A DNA stretch of 64,000 nt from Sipunculus nudus (Eukaryota > Annelida > Sipuncula > Golfingiida > Sipunculidae), in assembly GCA_026874595.1 (NCBI GenBank), contig CM049308.1:36700027-36764026 (forward strand), given 5' to 3'. The position numbers were made by a program, and so were the translations under genes. Shown here in pieces: positions 34,717 to 44,938 of this stretch. The notes below the pieces were generated by a model that saw nothing but the letters and a program-made list of their open reading frames with translations, did not search any database and was not told the origin of the DNA. How positions within the stretch are numbered: position 1 is the first letter of the stretch; each line of letters starts with the position of its first letter.

Positions 34717-34890
34717 CCAGGATAAATCCAAGTTCACTGGAATTGGGGGTAAATTCCTGATTACTAATGTATAGAACATGCACCAGAGCAGGTGGGCATC
34801 AGTCAAAGGAATTGGTGTAATCTTTCATAGAGTTGTATACAGTTTCATGTGTAATTGATAATAAGGCATTGGGAGATCGTGGCCATTAAC
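34717..34890 (+). repeat. Duplicated segment, copy 2 of left block
   Basis: Counterpart of 32550-32718 at an offset of about 2.17 kb, with scattered substitutions and small indels. Confidence 0.85.
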
Positions 34891-35374
34891 AGTGAATGAA
34901 TAATCCTGCATTCTCACATTGGCTCTTGACTTTCTTTGCCCCAGACACCTTCCAAAAAATAATTGACCATTATCCATCAGCCAATTTTGAGATATATTGT
35001 ATACAAGTTAAAAGAATGACAGATGAACAGATACATGTGTCAGAATACATTATTTTCACTGATGTATACATTAAAGTGGTAGGTACAAAAACTGCATGGT
35101 GCTGGAGATGAATAGTTGTGTACACTGGATAATCTCCATGAAATGGTTTTCTGCAACAGTGAAAATATTTATCTGAGGCAGGTAATTTTGCATTTCCATT
35201 GCCAAGGTCTGTCCTTTCTATTTAAAATTGTACATGGTCGTAATTATTTGCTCATAATTTCACCCCATGTCACCCAAATTTCCTTTTAAGCAGTGTATTC
35301 ATATGTAGGATGAGGTCATATAGTCAGTGTAGTCATTATCTGCTATAACATGGAAGAAAGTTACTATAGGCCTG
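34891..35374. other. Sequence between the duplicated blocks
   Basis: In copy 1 the corresponding interval holds the 70-bp tandem repeats. Here I see none, and no gene. Confidence 0.5.
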
Positions 35375-35670
35375 CATTATGTGGTAACTTTATGAAGGCC
35401 TTTCTGTAGACTTCACTTTAAGTGTCTTGACTTCGGTTGGTTGAATTTTGCCCATAGGATAGGGGGATCATACTTCTTTGATAAAGAGGTTCCTGTTTAT
35501 CATATTTATTAATTTACTGGGCCTTGCAGTCAAACAGCTTAGCAAAATCCAGCATTTCCTTAATGCATTTAAGTAAAAAAAAGTTTTAAATATCCTATAT
35601 GATTATGGTTATTTACAGCTTGTGAACAAAATACCAGTTACGTATGTGTCCTTCATCAGATATTCTGTAA
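35375..35670 (+). repeat. Duplicated segment, copy 2 of right block
   Basis: Counterpart of 33080-33418 at an offset of about 2.25-2.3 kb. Confidence 0.85.
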
Positions 35671-36383
35671 CAAATTCATAATGTGGATTATTTTTAAACG
35701 TTATCAACTGTTTATGAAATTTCAGGCTGTTAACTCAACTCCACTGTGAAAAAATACTTTCTCTTGCATAGCATTTTCCAACCAGCTCAGCATTTTTGAA
35801 GTTCTTGGTCAGAAAAAAAATAGTTGCAGTGAATTTTTTGATCCAGTCATTAACTTATACTTATAGTTTATTAGCACAGCTGCAACTGGAAGCACGTTTT
35901 TGGACTCATGCCACCTGAAGATACTCTACTTCTCAGGCAACTTAAAAAAGTAAAAAGTGTGGTACTTCTGTCTTCCCCAGGGACTTAAAACATGATGTGT
36001 TTTTGTATCTTATGAATGAGGCTTTTTAGCATTATGGTGTATGTTGAAAAATTGACCGAGTTTTCTTCTCCTAATATCATATTACTTTTTCAGTTGAAAT
36101 AACTTTTTTTTAATGAGACGCTTTTTCCAGGCCGTGCTATTGACCTTCAAAACTTATACTTTGTAGTCTCTTTTTACGAGAAAAGAAATTACTAAAGATA
36201 ATTGTTAAAACTCCTATGCAGGTACCAAAAAGCTGTACTTTGTAGGGAAATAATAAGCTGTTACTTAAAATCAAATGAAATGGCATATCAATAATTAATT
36301 AGTATAGTCCAAACAATAGTTCAAACACGATATATAGGTCAAACACAGTTTAATGAGATGATAATTTTTTATCTGAGACGGTA
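35671..36383. other. AT-rich DNA without a recognised gene
   Basis: No coding region supported. Confidence 0.5.
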
Positions 36384-36800
36384 ATTTTGTCTCCCCCTCC
36401 CCACCTCCTCAAGGGGAGACATGTTATTTTTATTGCCAATATCTGTTGTTGTTTGTCTTCGTGATCTGTAGGATATCTTGTGAACGCGATAACTTTTGAA
36501 AGGCTGCATATTGTCCTTCAAAATTTGACACCTTTCTACCAAAATTAAGTTTGAAACCTGATGACCTTGACCTTCATCTTCAAGGTATAATCTGCCAAAG
36601 TGTGAAATATTTGTGAACCTCGTAACTTCTGAAGTATTTATTATTTTGTCCTCAAATTTGGTACACCAGTTGTTCCTACCAAGTTCTTGTGAATGTAATA
36701 ACTTTTGAATATCTGTATATTTTCCTCCATCATTTGAAACACTTCTTGCTCCTACCAAAATCTCAGATGAATTTGAAATCTGGTGACCTTGACCTTGATC
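36384..36800 (+). mobile_element. Helentron-like element D, 5' part
   Basis: 5' stem-loop TGTCTCCCC (36388-36396) pairs with GGGGAGACA (36413-36421), followed by ATGTTATTTTTATTGCC, the same form as the 5' ends of families A, B, E and G. Downstream are degenerate repeats with 'gataacttttgaa' words at 36489, 36618 and 36697 and 'tgaccttgacct' words. I did not find a 3' terminus. The 129-codon open frame on the minus strand across this region is a repeat artefact. Confidence 0.55.
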
Positions 36801-37154
36801 TTAATTAAGTCTTAGAACTTACCCATTAAACATGTAGAGGTATATATTTTTCCATTAAGTTTATTGACAGGTCTGACTTTTTCAAACAATTATGCCTTCA
36901 CAGGCTCTTATCTGCACTGCAACATTACAAAAACGCCAATTTTAATTCTATGATCTGCATCCCAGCAGGTTCATATCTGATATCTTAAAAGTTGATAACA
37001 TTGATTTCAATGTAAACTTTGCATCCAAGAATGAACTGATCAATATTTACTCTTTTGTCTTCCATCAGTTAATCCTCATAGCATAAGGGAGGACTACTAA
37101 AATGGTCCAGGTCTGTCCTTCCATATTTCCATCTGTCCGTCCCACCTCATTCTT
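36801..37154. other. DNA without a recognised gene
   Basis: No feature supported. Confidence 0.45.
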
Positions 37155-37749
37155 TTTGTCCCCCGCTCTGTGGATGCAGGGGACATTGATTTGGGTTTGG
37201 CTGGCTGTCTTTCTGTCTGTCTGTCTGTCCATCAGGTTTTTTTCATTTCCATGCGATAACTTTCCTAAATGTTATCCAATTTCATTCAGATTTGGGTCAG
37301 TAGTTGCTCTCATGCATCTTGGTTGGGATTGGTTTTGAAGTGTCTGGCTTCTGTCTGTCTGTCACTCTGTCTGTCTGTCCGTTAAGTTTTTGTTTCCCTG
37401 AGATAACTTTTCTAAATATTATCAGATTTTTATTCCAATATGTGTCTGTCATTGCTCTTATGCTTACCTTGGTTGTGATAGGTTTTGGAGTGTCTGGCAT
37501 CTGTTTGTCTGTCTGTCACTCCGTCTGTCTGCCCTCCAGGCTTTCGTATCCGTGCGATAATTTACCTAAATATTATCCAATTTCATTCAAATTTTGGTCA
37601 GTGATTGAGCTCATGCTCACCTTGGTTGGGATTGGTTTTTGAGTGTCTGGCATCTGTCTGTCTCTCACTCTGTCGGTCTATCCATTATCAAGCATGAAAA
37701 TCAACAAGATCACAAAGCGGGCGACATTAACTCCAAGAATTCTCTTGTT
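37155..37749 (+). mobile_element. Helentron-like element E (about 595 bp)
   Basis: 5' TGTCCCC (37158-37164) pairs with GGGGACA (37179-37185). GTCCCCCGC at 37159-37167 has an inverted counterpart, GCGGGCGAC (37717-37725, one mismatch), near the 3' end, followed by the perfect hairpin CAAGA-ATTC-TCTTG (37734-37747) and TT. Three core repeats start at 'gataac/gataat' words at 37256, 37402 and 37556 and include 'ggttttgaagtgtctggc' plus (TGTC)n. Small open frames here come from the repeats. Confidence 0.75.
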
Positions 37750-38512
37750 CCACATATCTCTAAGACCCTTGCTGCTTTCTTCACAAAATTTTACAGACTT
37801 ACTCAGCACATGACTGACATGATAACTGCCTCCAGGTGGCACAACCTCTGTTTAGCAGTTTCTCCAATATGGTCTTTTCCACTTTCCTTCAGGTAAGTCA
37901 GTAAATAAGAACATTAGCCTTCAAATCATATGCAAGGATTCCTTGGAATTTGGGGACTTTAATGATTATTATATTGAATAGAATTCTCGGACTGTTTCCT
38001 AGGGAGTTCGAATTTTGCTTATTGTGAAAGTTTCTGATTTCACATTTTTCAATAAAGGGTGCAAAATCTTTTACCCCTTCTCTCATGAACCACTCCACCA
38101 ATCATTACAAAATGTTTTAGGCATATTGATCACATGATTCACATGTGTTTAAACCTGCAGGTGGCACCACCTTTATTAAATTTTCTGCATAAATTGTTAC
38201 AGGCATATTAATATTTTGCCTGTTACAAGCATATTTATATTTTACAGGTATATTTGGCCACATCCATGACAGGGATCTTTTTTTGATTACCTGTCCCTCG
38301 TTACGTATCTCTTGTTCAAATCCGTCAGGTTTATAGATTACATCCAACATGTACTGCTTCCAGTTAAAATAGGGTCATCAGTATAACTGTAAAAAGCTAA
38401 TCATGCATTTTATTTTTTAAATCCAGTTTGTATTTTGCAAGTTTTTTCTATTAAAAAGGGATCTTTCATTCAGCAGTTCTTCACTTGTCTGCAAAGTTTT
38501 TGATTTACACAA
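37750..38512. other. AT-rich DNA, one isolated shared palindrome
   Basis: No gene supported. CAGGTGGCACCACCT near 38158 is a form of the palindrome found in families A, C2 and G, probably from an old fragment of such a repeat. Confidence 0.45.
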
Positions 38513-38529
38513 CCCCCCCCCCCCCCCCC
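38513..38529 (+). repeat. Poly-C run, 17 bp
   Basis: Uninterrupted C. Confidence 0.9.
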
Positions 38530-40733
38530 AACAGCAGCACTGAAATGAAAGCTGAGGACTTGTGGAATTTGCCAATAATTAATCGTCAAATGTAAAATTC
38601 ATCCCAGAGAGAAGATGTCAAGATAATGTGATGATGATTTATTGACATCTGGTAGTGATTTATTGATAATCAGCTGAAATATTTGGGTGCACATGACTAT
38701 ACAGGGTCATCCATTCAGTTCCTTCTTTTATTGCCATCTGACACCTTGACCACTGACATGTTTGATGTTTTTGTTTGAATATGCCCTTTCCTGAAAGACA
38801 CCAGTTTCCAAAATGTACTGTCCATTTAGTATTCATTTCATCCAGTAATTTAAATATTCTGAAATTGACTAGACAAATTTTTTTTTAACATATCTTCCAA
38901 TTGGTATTAAAAACTGAATATCAGTTTCATTTTTATGGGCTTCAATATAAATTGATACAAGACAATGTGGTCAAGGTCAAATGTTGACTTGCATTAAAAT
39001 GTTAATTTTAACTTTGTCTAGGAAGAAAATGATTCCTATAGATATACATCTCCTATTGAATTTTATAATTCATAATAAATTATATGATAAATGATAATTG
39101 AATTGAAAAAACCCTTTACAATTCACTGAGGCCATGAAAGATTGCAGGTGATGTTTTTTTCTATATTTACTGATCAATTGTCTTTGATCATTGATGTTAA
39201 ATCACATATATTAATACAGTGTGACTCCATCATGCAAACATATATTATAAACCAGATATGTGAAATTTCTCTATAGTCAGCCCATTTTGTATAAAAATTC
39301 ATAGAAAAAGCATAGTTCTTAGTTGATTGTCCAAATATTTGGCTTTTCTATGTTTTTTTTATAGCTTTAAAAGACTGGTGGCTAAGCTTTGTATGGTATC
39401 ACCAAAGAAACAGAATTTTGTCATAAATTGCCCTCATTACAGTGTTCTGAACTTCAAATTTTGATAAATACTTTATGCTGCATTAGGTGTGATTTCTGTG
39501 AGCAGTTTCTACCATTGCATTTACAATAAGAAAAAATTTGAGTTTTCCAAGAGTCCTTAAACCAGAAAAGGGAGGCTAGCACACAATGGTGAAAGGGTGA
39601 AGAGTGAGGGCAGAGTTGTTTACAGTCATGAAGTCTCATCATGGCCTTGTTACATCACAGACAGGAGCTGATAGCTGACACTGATGGACCATTCTCACAG
39701 TCAAAGTGACATCTTGTCACACCAGTGAGTACAACAGTGCCTTAGTCTATTTGCAATTTCACCACTCTGTGTCAAGTCCACTTGGATGTGGTGTTAATGT
39801 CACCAGTGACATCTTTTGAAACCTGCTTTTTATTCAAGGCATAGCATTAAGAGATAGTAAGAAAAACACTTGGCATGGTGGAAGGATATGCAATAAAGAG
39901 CTGGACTTTAGCTGAATTTTAAAGTTGACTCCATAATAATGGTCAGGGCAAACAATGGCCATTCCAAGAGACAACCACATGTTTGTAAACTGCACTGTTG
40001 ACAGTCTTAGCTAAAATACAGTTAGTGCAATTTAAACAAAGGAGCAGTTACCAGCTTTTAAGTGATTTGCTTGAAGTAAGTCTATGGTGAAAAACTGTTT
40101 TTTTTTCTCTTCCCAGATGCATCAAACTTGATCAGTCACATTCCTGATTAAACAGCAGTGTCTGGTACCTTCTACTTGAGATGTAAACACAGGGAAAAAT
40201 AAATCTGTTTTATATTTAAGGGGAGCCAATGACAATTTTTTTCCAGTCCAGATATCCAAAGATCATTTTTGCTGTATGTGTGTTGTCCCTTTTATTACCC
40301 CATTGATAGATTTAACATGATTTTTGCTAACCCAGCAAAATTGTTAATCCTGTTTAATTGTTATATTTGCAGTGCTTTTTCAAATGTTCATTAATCATTA
40401 AACTTATTTTACTCCTGATTATTATAATTTTGCCGATTTTACTCTTCAAAGGAAATGCATGGATCTGTATCCTGTGGAGGTTTCAAAGACATTAGTATTA
40501 AAATTACAAAAGCACAGGACAGCCTGCTCACTGAACATGCATGCAGGTACCATTACAGGTTTGGGGCCACATGACTCGATCAAGACATGTAATGAGAGCT
40601 GATTTAAGGCTCACTTAAAAAAAAATTCCAATAGTATTTAACATTATAGTCAAGTTCCATCCTCTCAACATGCTCAATGAGTCTTTTCCAGTAATTACCT
40701 TTATAATAGCAAGTTTTAAATATGCAAGTCCAT
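38530..40733. other. AT-rich DNA without a recognised gene
   Basis: About 2.2 kb on which I see no coding region or repeat on either strand. Confidence 0.5.
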
Positions 40734-41016
40734 ATCTGATCCAGTGGCATAACCAGTGGAGTGGCCGGGGGGGCAGCTTCCCCCCCCCCCCCCCCCCCCG
40801 ACCTCAAAAAATAAGAGGGGGCAAAAAAATCAGGAAGGGAAAATGGAAGGAAAGAGGGAAGAAGAGAAAGGGAAGGAAGAAGAAAAAGAAAGTAAAGAAA
40901 AGAAAGAAAAGGAAATCAAAATTGAGAAAGGGAAGGAAGAAAAAAAAAGAATTACAGAATCGGGAAACCTCTTGCCCCTCTGGATGGTCAGGTCTTGTTA
41001 CACCCCTGATCTGATC
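40734..41016 (+). mobile_element. hAT-type MITE with 8-bp target duplication
   Basis: The element body is 40742-41008. The ends CAGTGGCATAAC and GTTACACCCCTG (reverse complement CAGGGGTGTAAC) form an imperfect terminal inverted repeat with 9 of 12 matches. ATCTGATC occurs directly outside both ends (40734-40741 and 41009-41016). An 8-bp duplication with CAG...CTG ends is typical of the hAT superfamily. The interior is a run of 20 C (40780-40799) and a purine-rich GGAAGGAAAGA tract. At 267 bp it cannot encode a transposase, so it depended on an enzyme encoded elsewhere. Confidence 0.88.
40780..40799 (+). repeat. Poly-C run, 20 bp, inside the hAT-type MITE
   Basis: Uninterrupted C followed within about 40 bp by a 140-bp purine-only tract. 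Open frames rich in Gly, Lys and Glu across this region are artefacts of the low complexity. Confidence 0.9.
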
Positions 41017-41347
41017 CATATGTAGGTCTCTCCCACAAAATTTAGGGGTCAGAAGCTGTGGTTGGCTTTATATTTATTTTGCAGTTTTCATATTATCATT
41101 GTTTTGCGAGGGTTCAGTTTTTGCAATATACCCATCGTGTAAACTTCACAGTCTGTCCAATTTCATGAATATAAACCTCAGTTATATTACATAATCTGTA
41201 CACAAATAAAAATTGGATGACAACTCGAGGCAACTTTGAACATGTGAAAATTCTTGTTCAGTAATGGCAGATTATTTGTAAGATTTGATATTATTTAATT
41301 ATTATATCAGTTTTTGATTAAAGGGTACATACAAGATCTATTAATTG
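41017..41347. other. AT-rich DNA without a recognised gene
   Basis: No feature supported. Confidence 0.45.
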
Positions 41348-42146
41348 TATCCCCAGACAAAGTCGGGGTATACTATGTTTTCATGATGGTCCCATCGCCG
41401 CCGCCACATATAAATCTTGTTTGCGCGATAACTCAAAAATATTTCACAGATCTTTACCAAACTTGGTATATGTATAGATATGTGTGAGAGGACGACGCCT
41501 AATTAAAATGAGGTCATGACCTTTACTAGGAGTGTCCTTGACCTTGAATAGGTCCAATTTTGGGGAAAATCACACAAATTCTTAAATATTTTAAGAAATC
41601 TTGCATGGATTGATCCCAAAATCAAGTTGATCAAAGATCATGGATGGGGTTGTCAAGTTCCAGAAACTGGTGGCGCCACCTATTATTCTTTGCTTGTTTT
41701 TGTGCCTTCTAATACCCCCAAAAATTGCCACTTGACAGTACTGTGAGCATTATAAGTAAAAAACTAATGGACAGATTTCTTTTATATTATGCATATACAT
41801 AAATTATGGGTTATGGGATGATGTTTATTTAATTTGGGGTCATGACCTTTCCTATGAGAGTGGCCTTGACCTTGAATATTCCCATATTTGGTGAAATTCA
41901 CACAAAATCTTTAATATCTCAGTAAGGGATACATGGAATGATCCAAAAATCAAATTGATTGAAGATCTTGGATAGCTTTGTCTTTTGCAGAAGACAGGTG
42001 GCGCCATCTTGTGCTGTTTTCTTGTGAAAATAATTTTAACGCAATTACTTTGTAAGAATTTGAGGTACAGTCACCAAACCCACAGGTTGGTGCATCTTAT
42101 CATATCAGGACGTGACACAACCTACTCACCCCTTAAAACTCATTTT

Positions 42147-44237
42147 TATGCCCCCGCCACAAAGTGGCCGGGGCATATAGTTTTACCCATGTCCGTCATT
42201 CCGTCCTTCCGAAATCAAACAGTTGTACTGACTTTTTTTCGCAATGCCTGCAGATATTGGCCTGATTTTTGCTGTGTTGGCAGATATAGACCAGTTACAG
42301 ATCGAGTTCGCGTTTCATCCGGGTTGACATACTTTTGACCGTTTTACGGCTCCTAAACTTAGAAAATTTCATGAAAAATATGAAATTTCATGACTAATAC
42401 ACATGTACGGACTTTTTTTCGCAATGCCTGCAGATATTGGCCTGATTTTTGGTGTGTGGGCAGATAATGACCAGTTACAGATCGAGTTGGCGTTTTGTTC
42501 CGGTTGACCTACTTTTGACCATTTTACGGCTCCTCAACATAGAAAATTTCATGAAAAATATGAAATTTCATGACAAATACACATGTACAGACTTTTTTTC
42601 ACAATGCCTGCAGATATTGGCCTGATTTTTGGTGTGTGGGCAGATAATGACCAGTTACAGATCAAGTTCGCGTTTCGTCCCGGTTGACCTTTTTTTGACC
42701 GTTTTACGGCTCCTGAACATAGAAAATTTCATGAAAAATATGAAATGAAATGACAAATACATATGTACGGACCTTTTTTTTCGTAATGCCTGCAGATATT
42801 GGCCTGATTTTTGGTGTGTGTGCAGATAATGACCAGTTACAGATCGAGTTTGCGTTTCTTCCTGGTTGACCTACTTTTGATCGTTTTACGGCTCCTGAAC
42901 ATAGAAAATTTCATGAAAAATATGAAATTTCATGACAAATACACATGTACGGACTTTTTTTCGCAATGCCTGCAGATATTGGCCTGATTTTTGGTGTGTG
43001 TGCAGATAATGACTAGTTACAGATCGAGTTCGCGTTTTGTCCCAGTTGACCTACTTTTGACCGTTTTACCGCTCCTAAACTTAGAAAATTTCATGAAAAA
43101 TAGAAATTTTCATGACAAATACACATGTACGGACTTTTTTTCGCAATGCCTGCAGATATTGGCCTGATTTTTTGTGTGTGGGCAGATAATGACCAGTTAC
43201 AGATTGAGTTCGCGTTTTGTCCCGGTTGACCTAGTTTTTAACGTTTTACGCCTCCTTAACTTAGAAAATTTCATGAAAAATAGAAATATTCATGACAGAT
43301 ACACATGTACAGACTTTTTTTCGCAATGCCTGCAGATATTGGCCTGATTTTTGGTGTGTGGGCAGATATAGACCAGTTACAGATCGAGTTCGCGTTTCGT
43401 CCCGGTTTACCTTCTTTTGACTGTTTTATGGCTCCTGAACTTGGAAAATTTCATGAAAAATATGAAATTTCATGACAAATACACATGTACGGACTTTTTT
43501 TCGCAATGCCTGCAGATATTGGCCTGATTTTTGGTGTGTGGGCAGATATTGACCAGTTACAGATCAAGTTCACGTTTTGTCCGAGTTGACCTACTTTTGA
43601 TTGTTTTATGGCTCCTAAACATAGAAAATTTCATGTAAAATATAAATTTTCATGACAAATACACTTGTACAGACTTTTCTTCGCAATACCTGCAGATATT
43701 GGCCTGATTTTTGGTGTGTGGGCAGATAATGACCAGTTACAGATCGAGTTCACGTTTTGTTCCAGTTGGCCTACTTTTGATCATTTGACGGTGCTCTAAC
43801 ATAGAAAGTTTCTTTAAAATAGAAATTTTCATAACAAATGCATATGTACTGATTTTTTCCTCAATGCCTGCAGATACCACCCTGATTTTTTATGTGTGGG
43901 CAGATAATGACAGTTACAGATCGAGTTCGCGTTTCATCCCGGTTGACCTACTTTTGATTGTTTTACGGCTCCTAAACATAGAAAGTTTCATGAAAGACAA
44001 AAAATTTTATGGAAAATGCACATGTATGGACTTTTTTTTCACAATGCCTGCATATACTGGCTTGATTTTTGGTGTGTTGCTTTATAATGACCCGTTACAG
44101 ATCGAGTTTGCATTTTGCCCTTGTTGACCTACTTTTGACAATACGACACCTCCTGAACTTAAAAAATTTTTCAAAATTTTACAAATGTTTCTTATTTGCC
44201 CCAGGCGGGGGCATTCGTGTCGTTCCGACACATCTAG
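42147..44237 (+). mobile_element. Helentron-like element B with eleven 180-bp repeats (2.09 kb)
   Basis: 5' stem-loop 42147-42178: TATGCCCCCGCCAC pairs with GTGGCCGGGGCATA around AAA with one mismatch. ATGCCCCCGCC (42148-42158) has an exact inverted copy, GGCGGGGGCAT (44204-44214), near the 3' end. Then come a perfect hairpin, GTGTCG-TTC-CGACAC (44217-44231), and CTAG (44234-44237) before T. Between lie eleven tandem units of 180 bp (see separate entry). It sits inside G; about 45 bp to the left and 75 bp to the right are absent from the paralogous G unit at 44640-44740, so an intermediate insertion may lie between B and G. Confidence 0.85.
42231..44200 (+). repeat. Eleven tandem 180-bp repeats, core of element B
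   Basis: The word GCAATGCCTGCAGATATTGG or a variant starts at 42241, 42421, 42601, 42783, 42963, 43143, 43323, 43503, 43683, 43861 and 44041. Other landmarks are 'gaccagttacagatcgagtt' and 'catgaaaaatatgaaatttc', itself an imperfect palindrome. The first two and last units are more diverged than the middle ones. The length is a multiple of three, but stop codons are present in the repeats, so there is no protein. Confidence 0.95.
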
Positions 44238-44938
44238 TTTAATATAGATTTTAAAGCCTGCAAAGATTTCTAATATAGGGAAACTTAAATATCCTGTCAA
44301 TATATATATAGGCTAGGTCAAGTTTGAACATGGATGACCCTGATGTATTTTTTCAAGGTCACAGCAGCGATTATAATAAACTATTAGGGCAATAACTCAA
44401 AAAGAATTTGTGGTACAGTCACCAAACCATGCATCTTATCAAGGGCTTGGCCAAGTTCAAATATGGATGACCGTGATGCATTTTTCAAGGTAACAGAGGC
44501 GATAACACTGAAATGATGTTAACTTTAGTATCTCACTGGGGGATGCATTGATTGGTCCAAAAATCAAATTGACATAAGATCTTTGATAGCATTATTGTCT
44601 GCAGGAGACAGGTGGCGCCACCTTATGTTGTTTTCTTGCTAAAATAATGTTTAAACGGAATAACTTTGTAAGAATTTGAGGTACAGTCACCAAACCCACA
44701 AGTTTGATGCATCTTATCAATGGCTAGGTCAAATTTGAACATGGATGACCTTGATACATTTTTTCAAGGTCACAGCAGCGATAATATTAAAATGAAATTA
44801 CAGCAATAACTAAAAAAAAAATGTTGGTACAGTCACCAAACTTTCAGGTTAGATGCATCTTATCAAGGGCTTGAGGAAGAGGGGGGGGGTCAATTGTATG
44901 GGAATACTATGGCACCTGCGGTGCCAAAAAATATCTAG

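Larger units (their letters stand above)
41348..44938 (+). mobile_element. Helentron-like element G, split by element B
   Basis: The 5' end TATCCCC...GGGGTATA folds and is followed by CTATGTTTTC, close in form to the A 5' end (GGATACTATGTTTT). The 3' end has the perfect hairpin GGCACC-TGC-GGTGCC, nine spacer bases, and CTAG (44935-44938) before T. The core carries GGTGGCGCCACC at 41669 and 44611 and a variant at 41997, with repeated blocks such as 'gtacagtcaccaaacc', 'gcatcttatca' and 'aacatggatgacc'. Without element B the length is about 1.5 kb. The inverted subterminal copy at the 3' end is degenerate. Confidence 0.75.

Noticed and set aside
36369-36758. 129-codon minus-strand frame
   Set aside because: It lies over the degenerate core of element D and has no recognisable protein character.
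40604-41025. Gly/Lys/Glu-rich frames around 40.7-41.0 kb
   Set aside because: They translate poly-C and purine tracts inside the hAT-type MITE.
42181-44200. Repeat protein encoded by the 180-bp units
   Set aside because: Although 180 is a multiple of three, stop codons occur in the units and indels shift the frame at 42783 and 43861.
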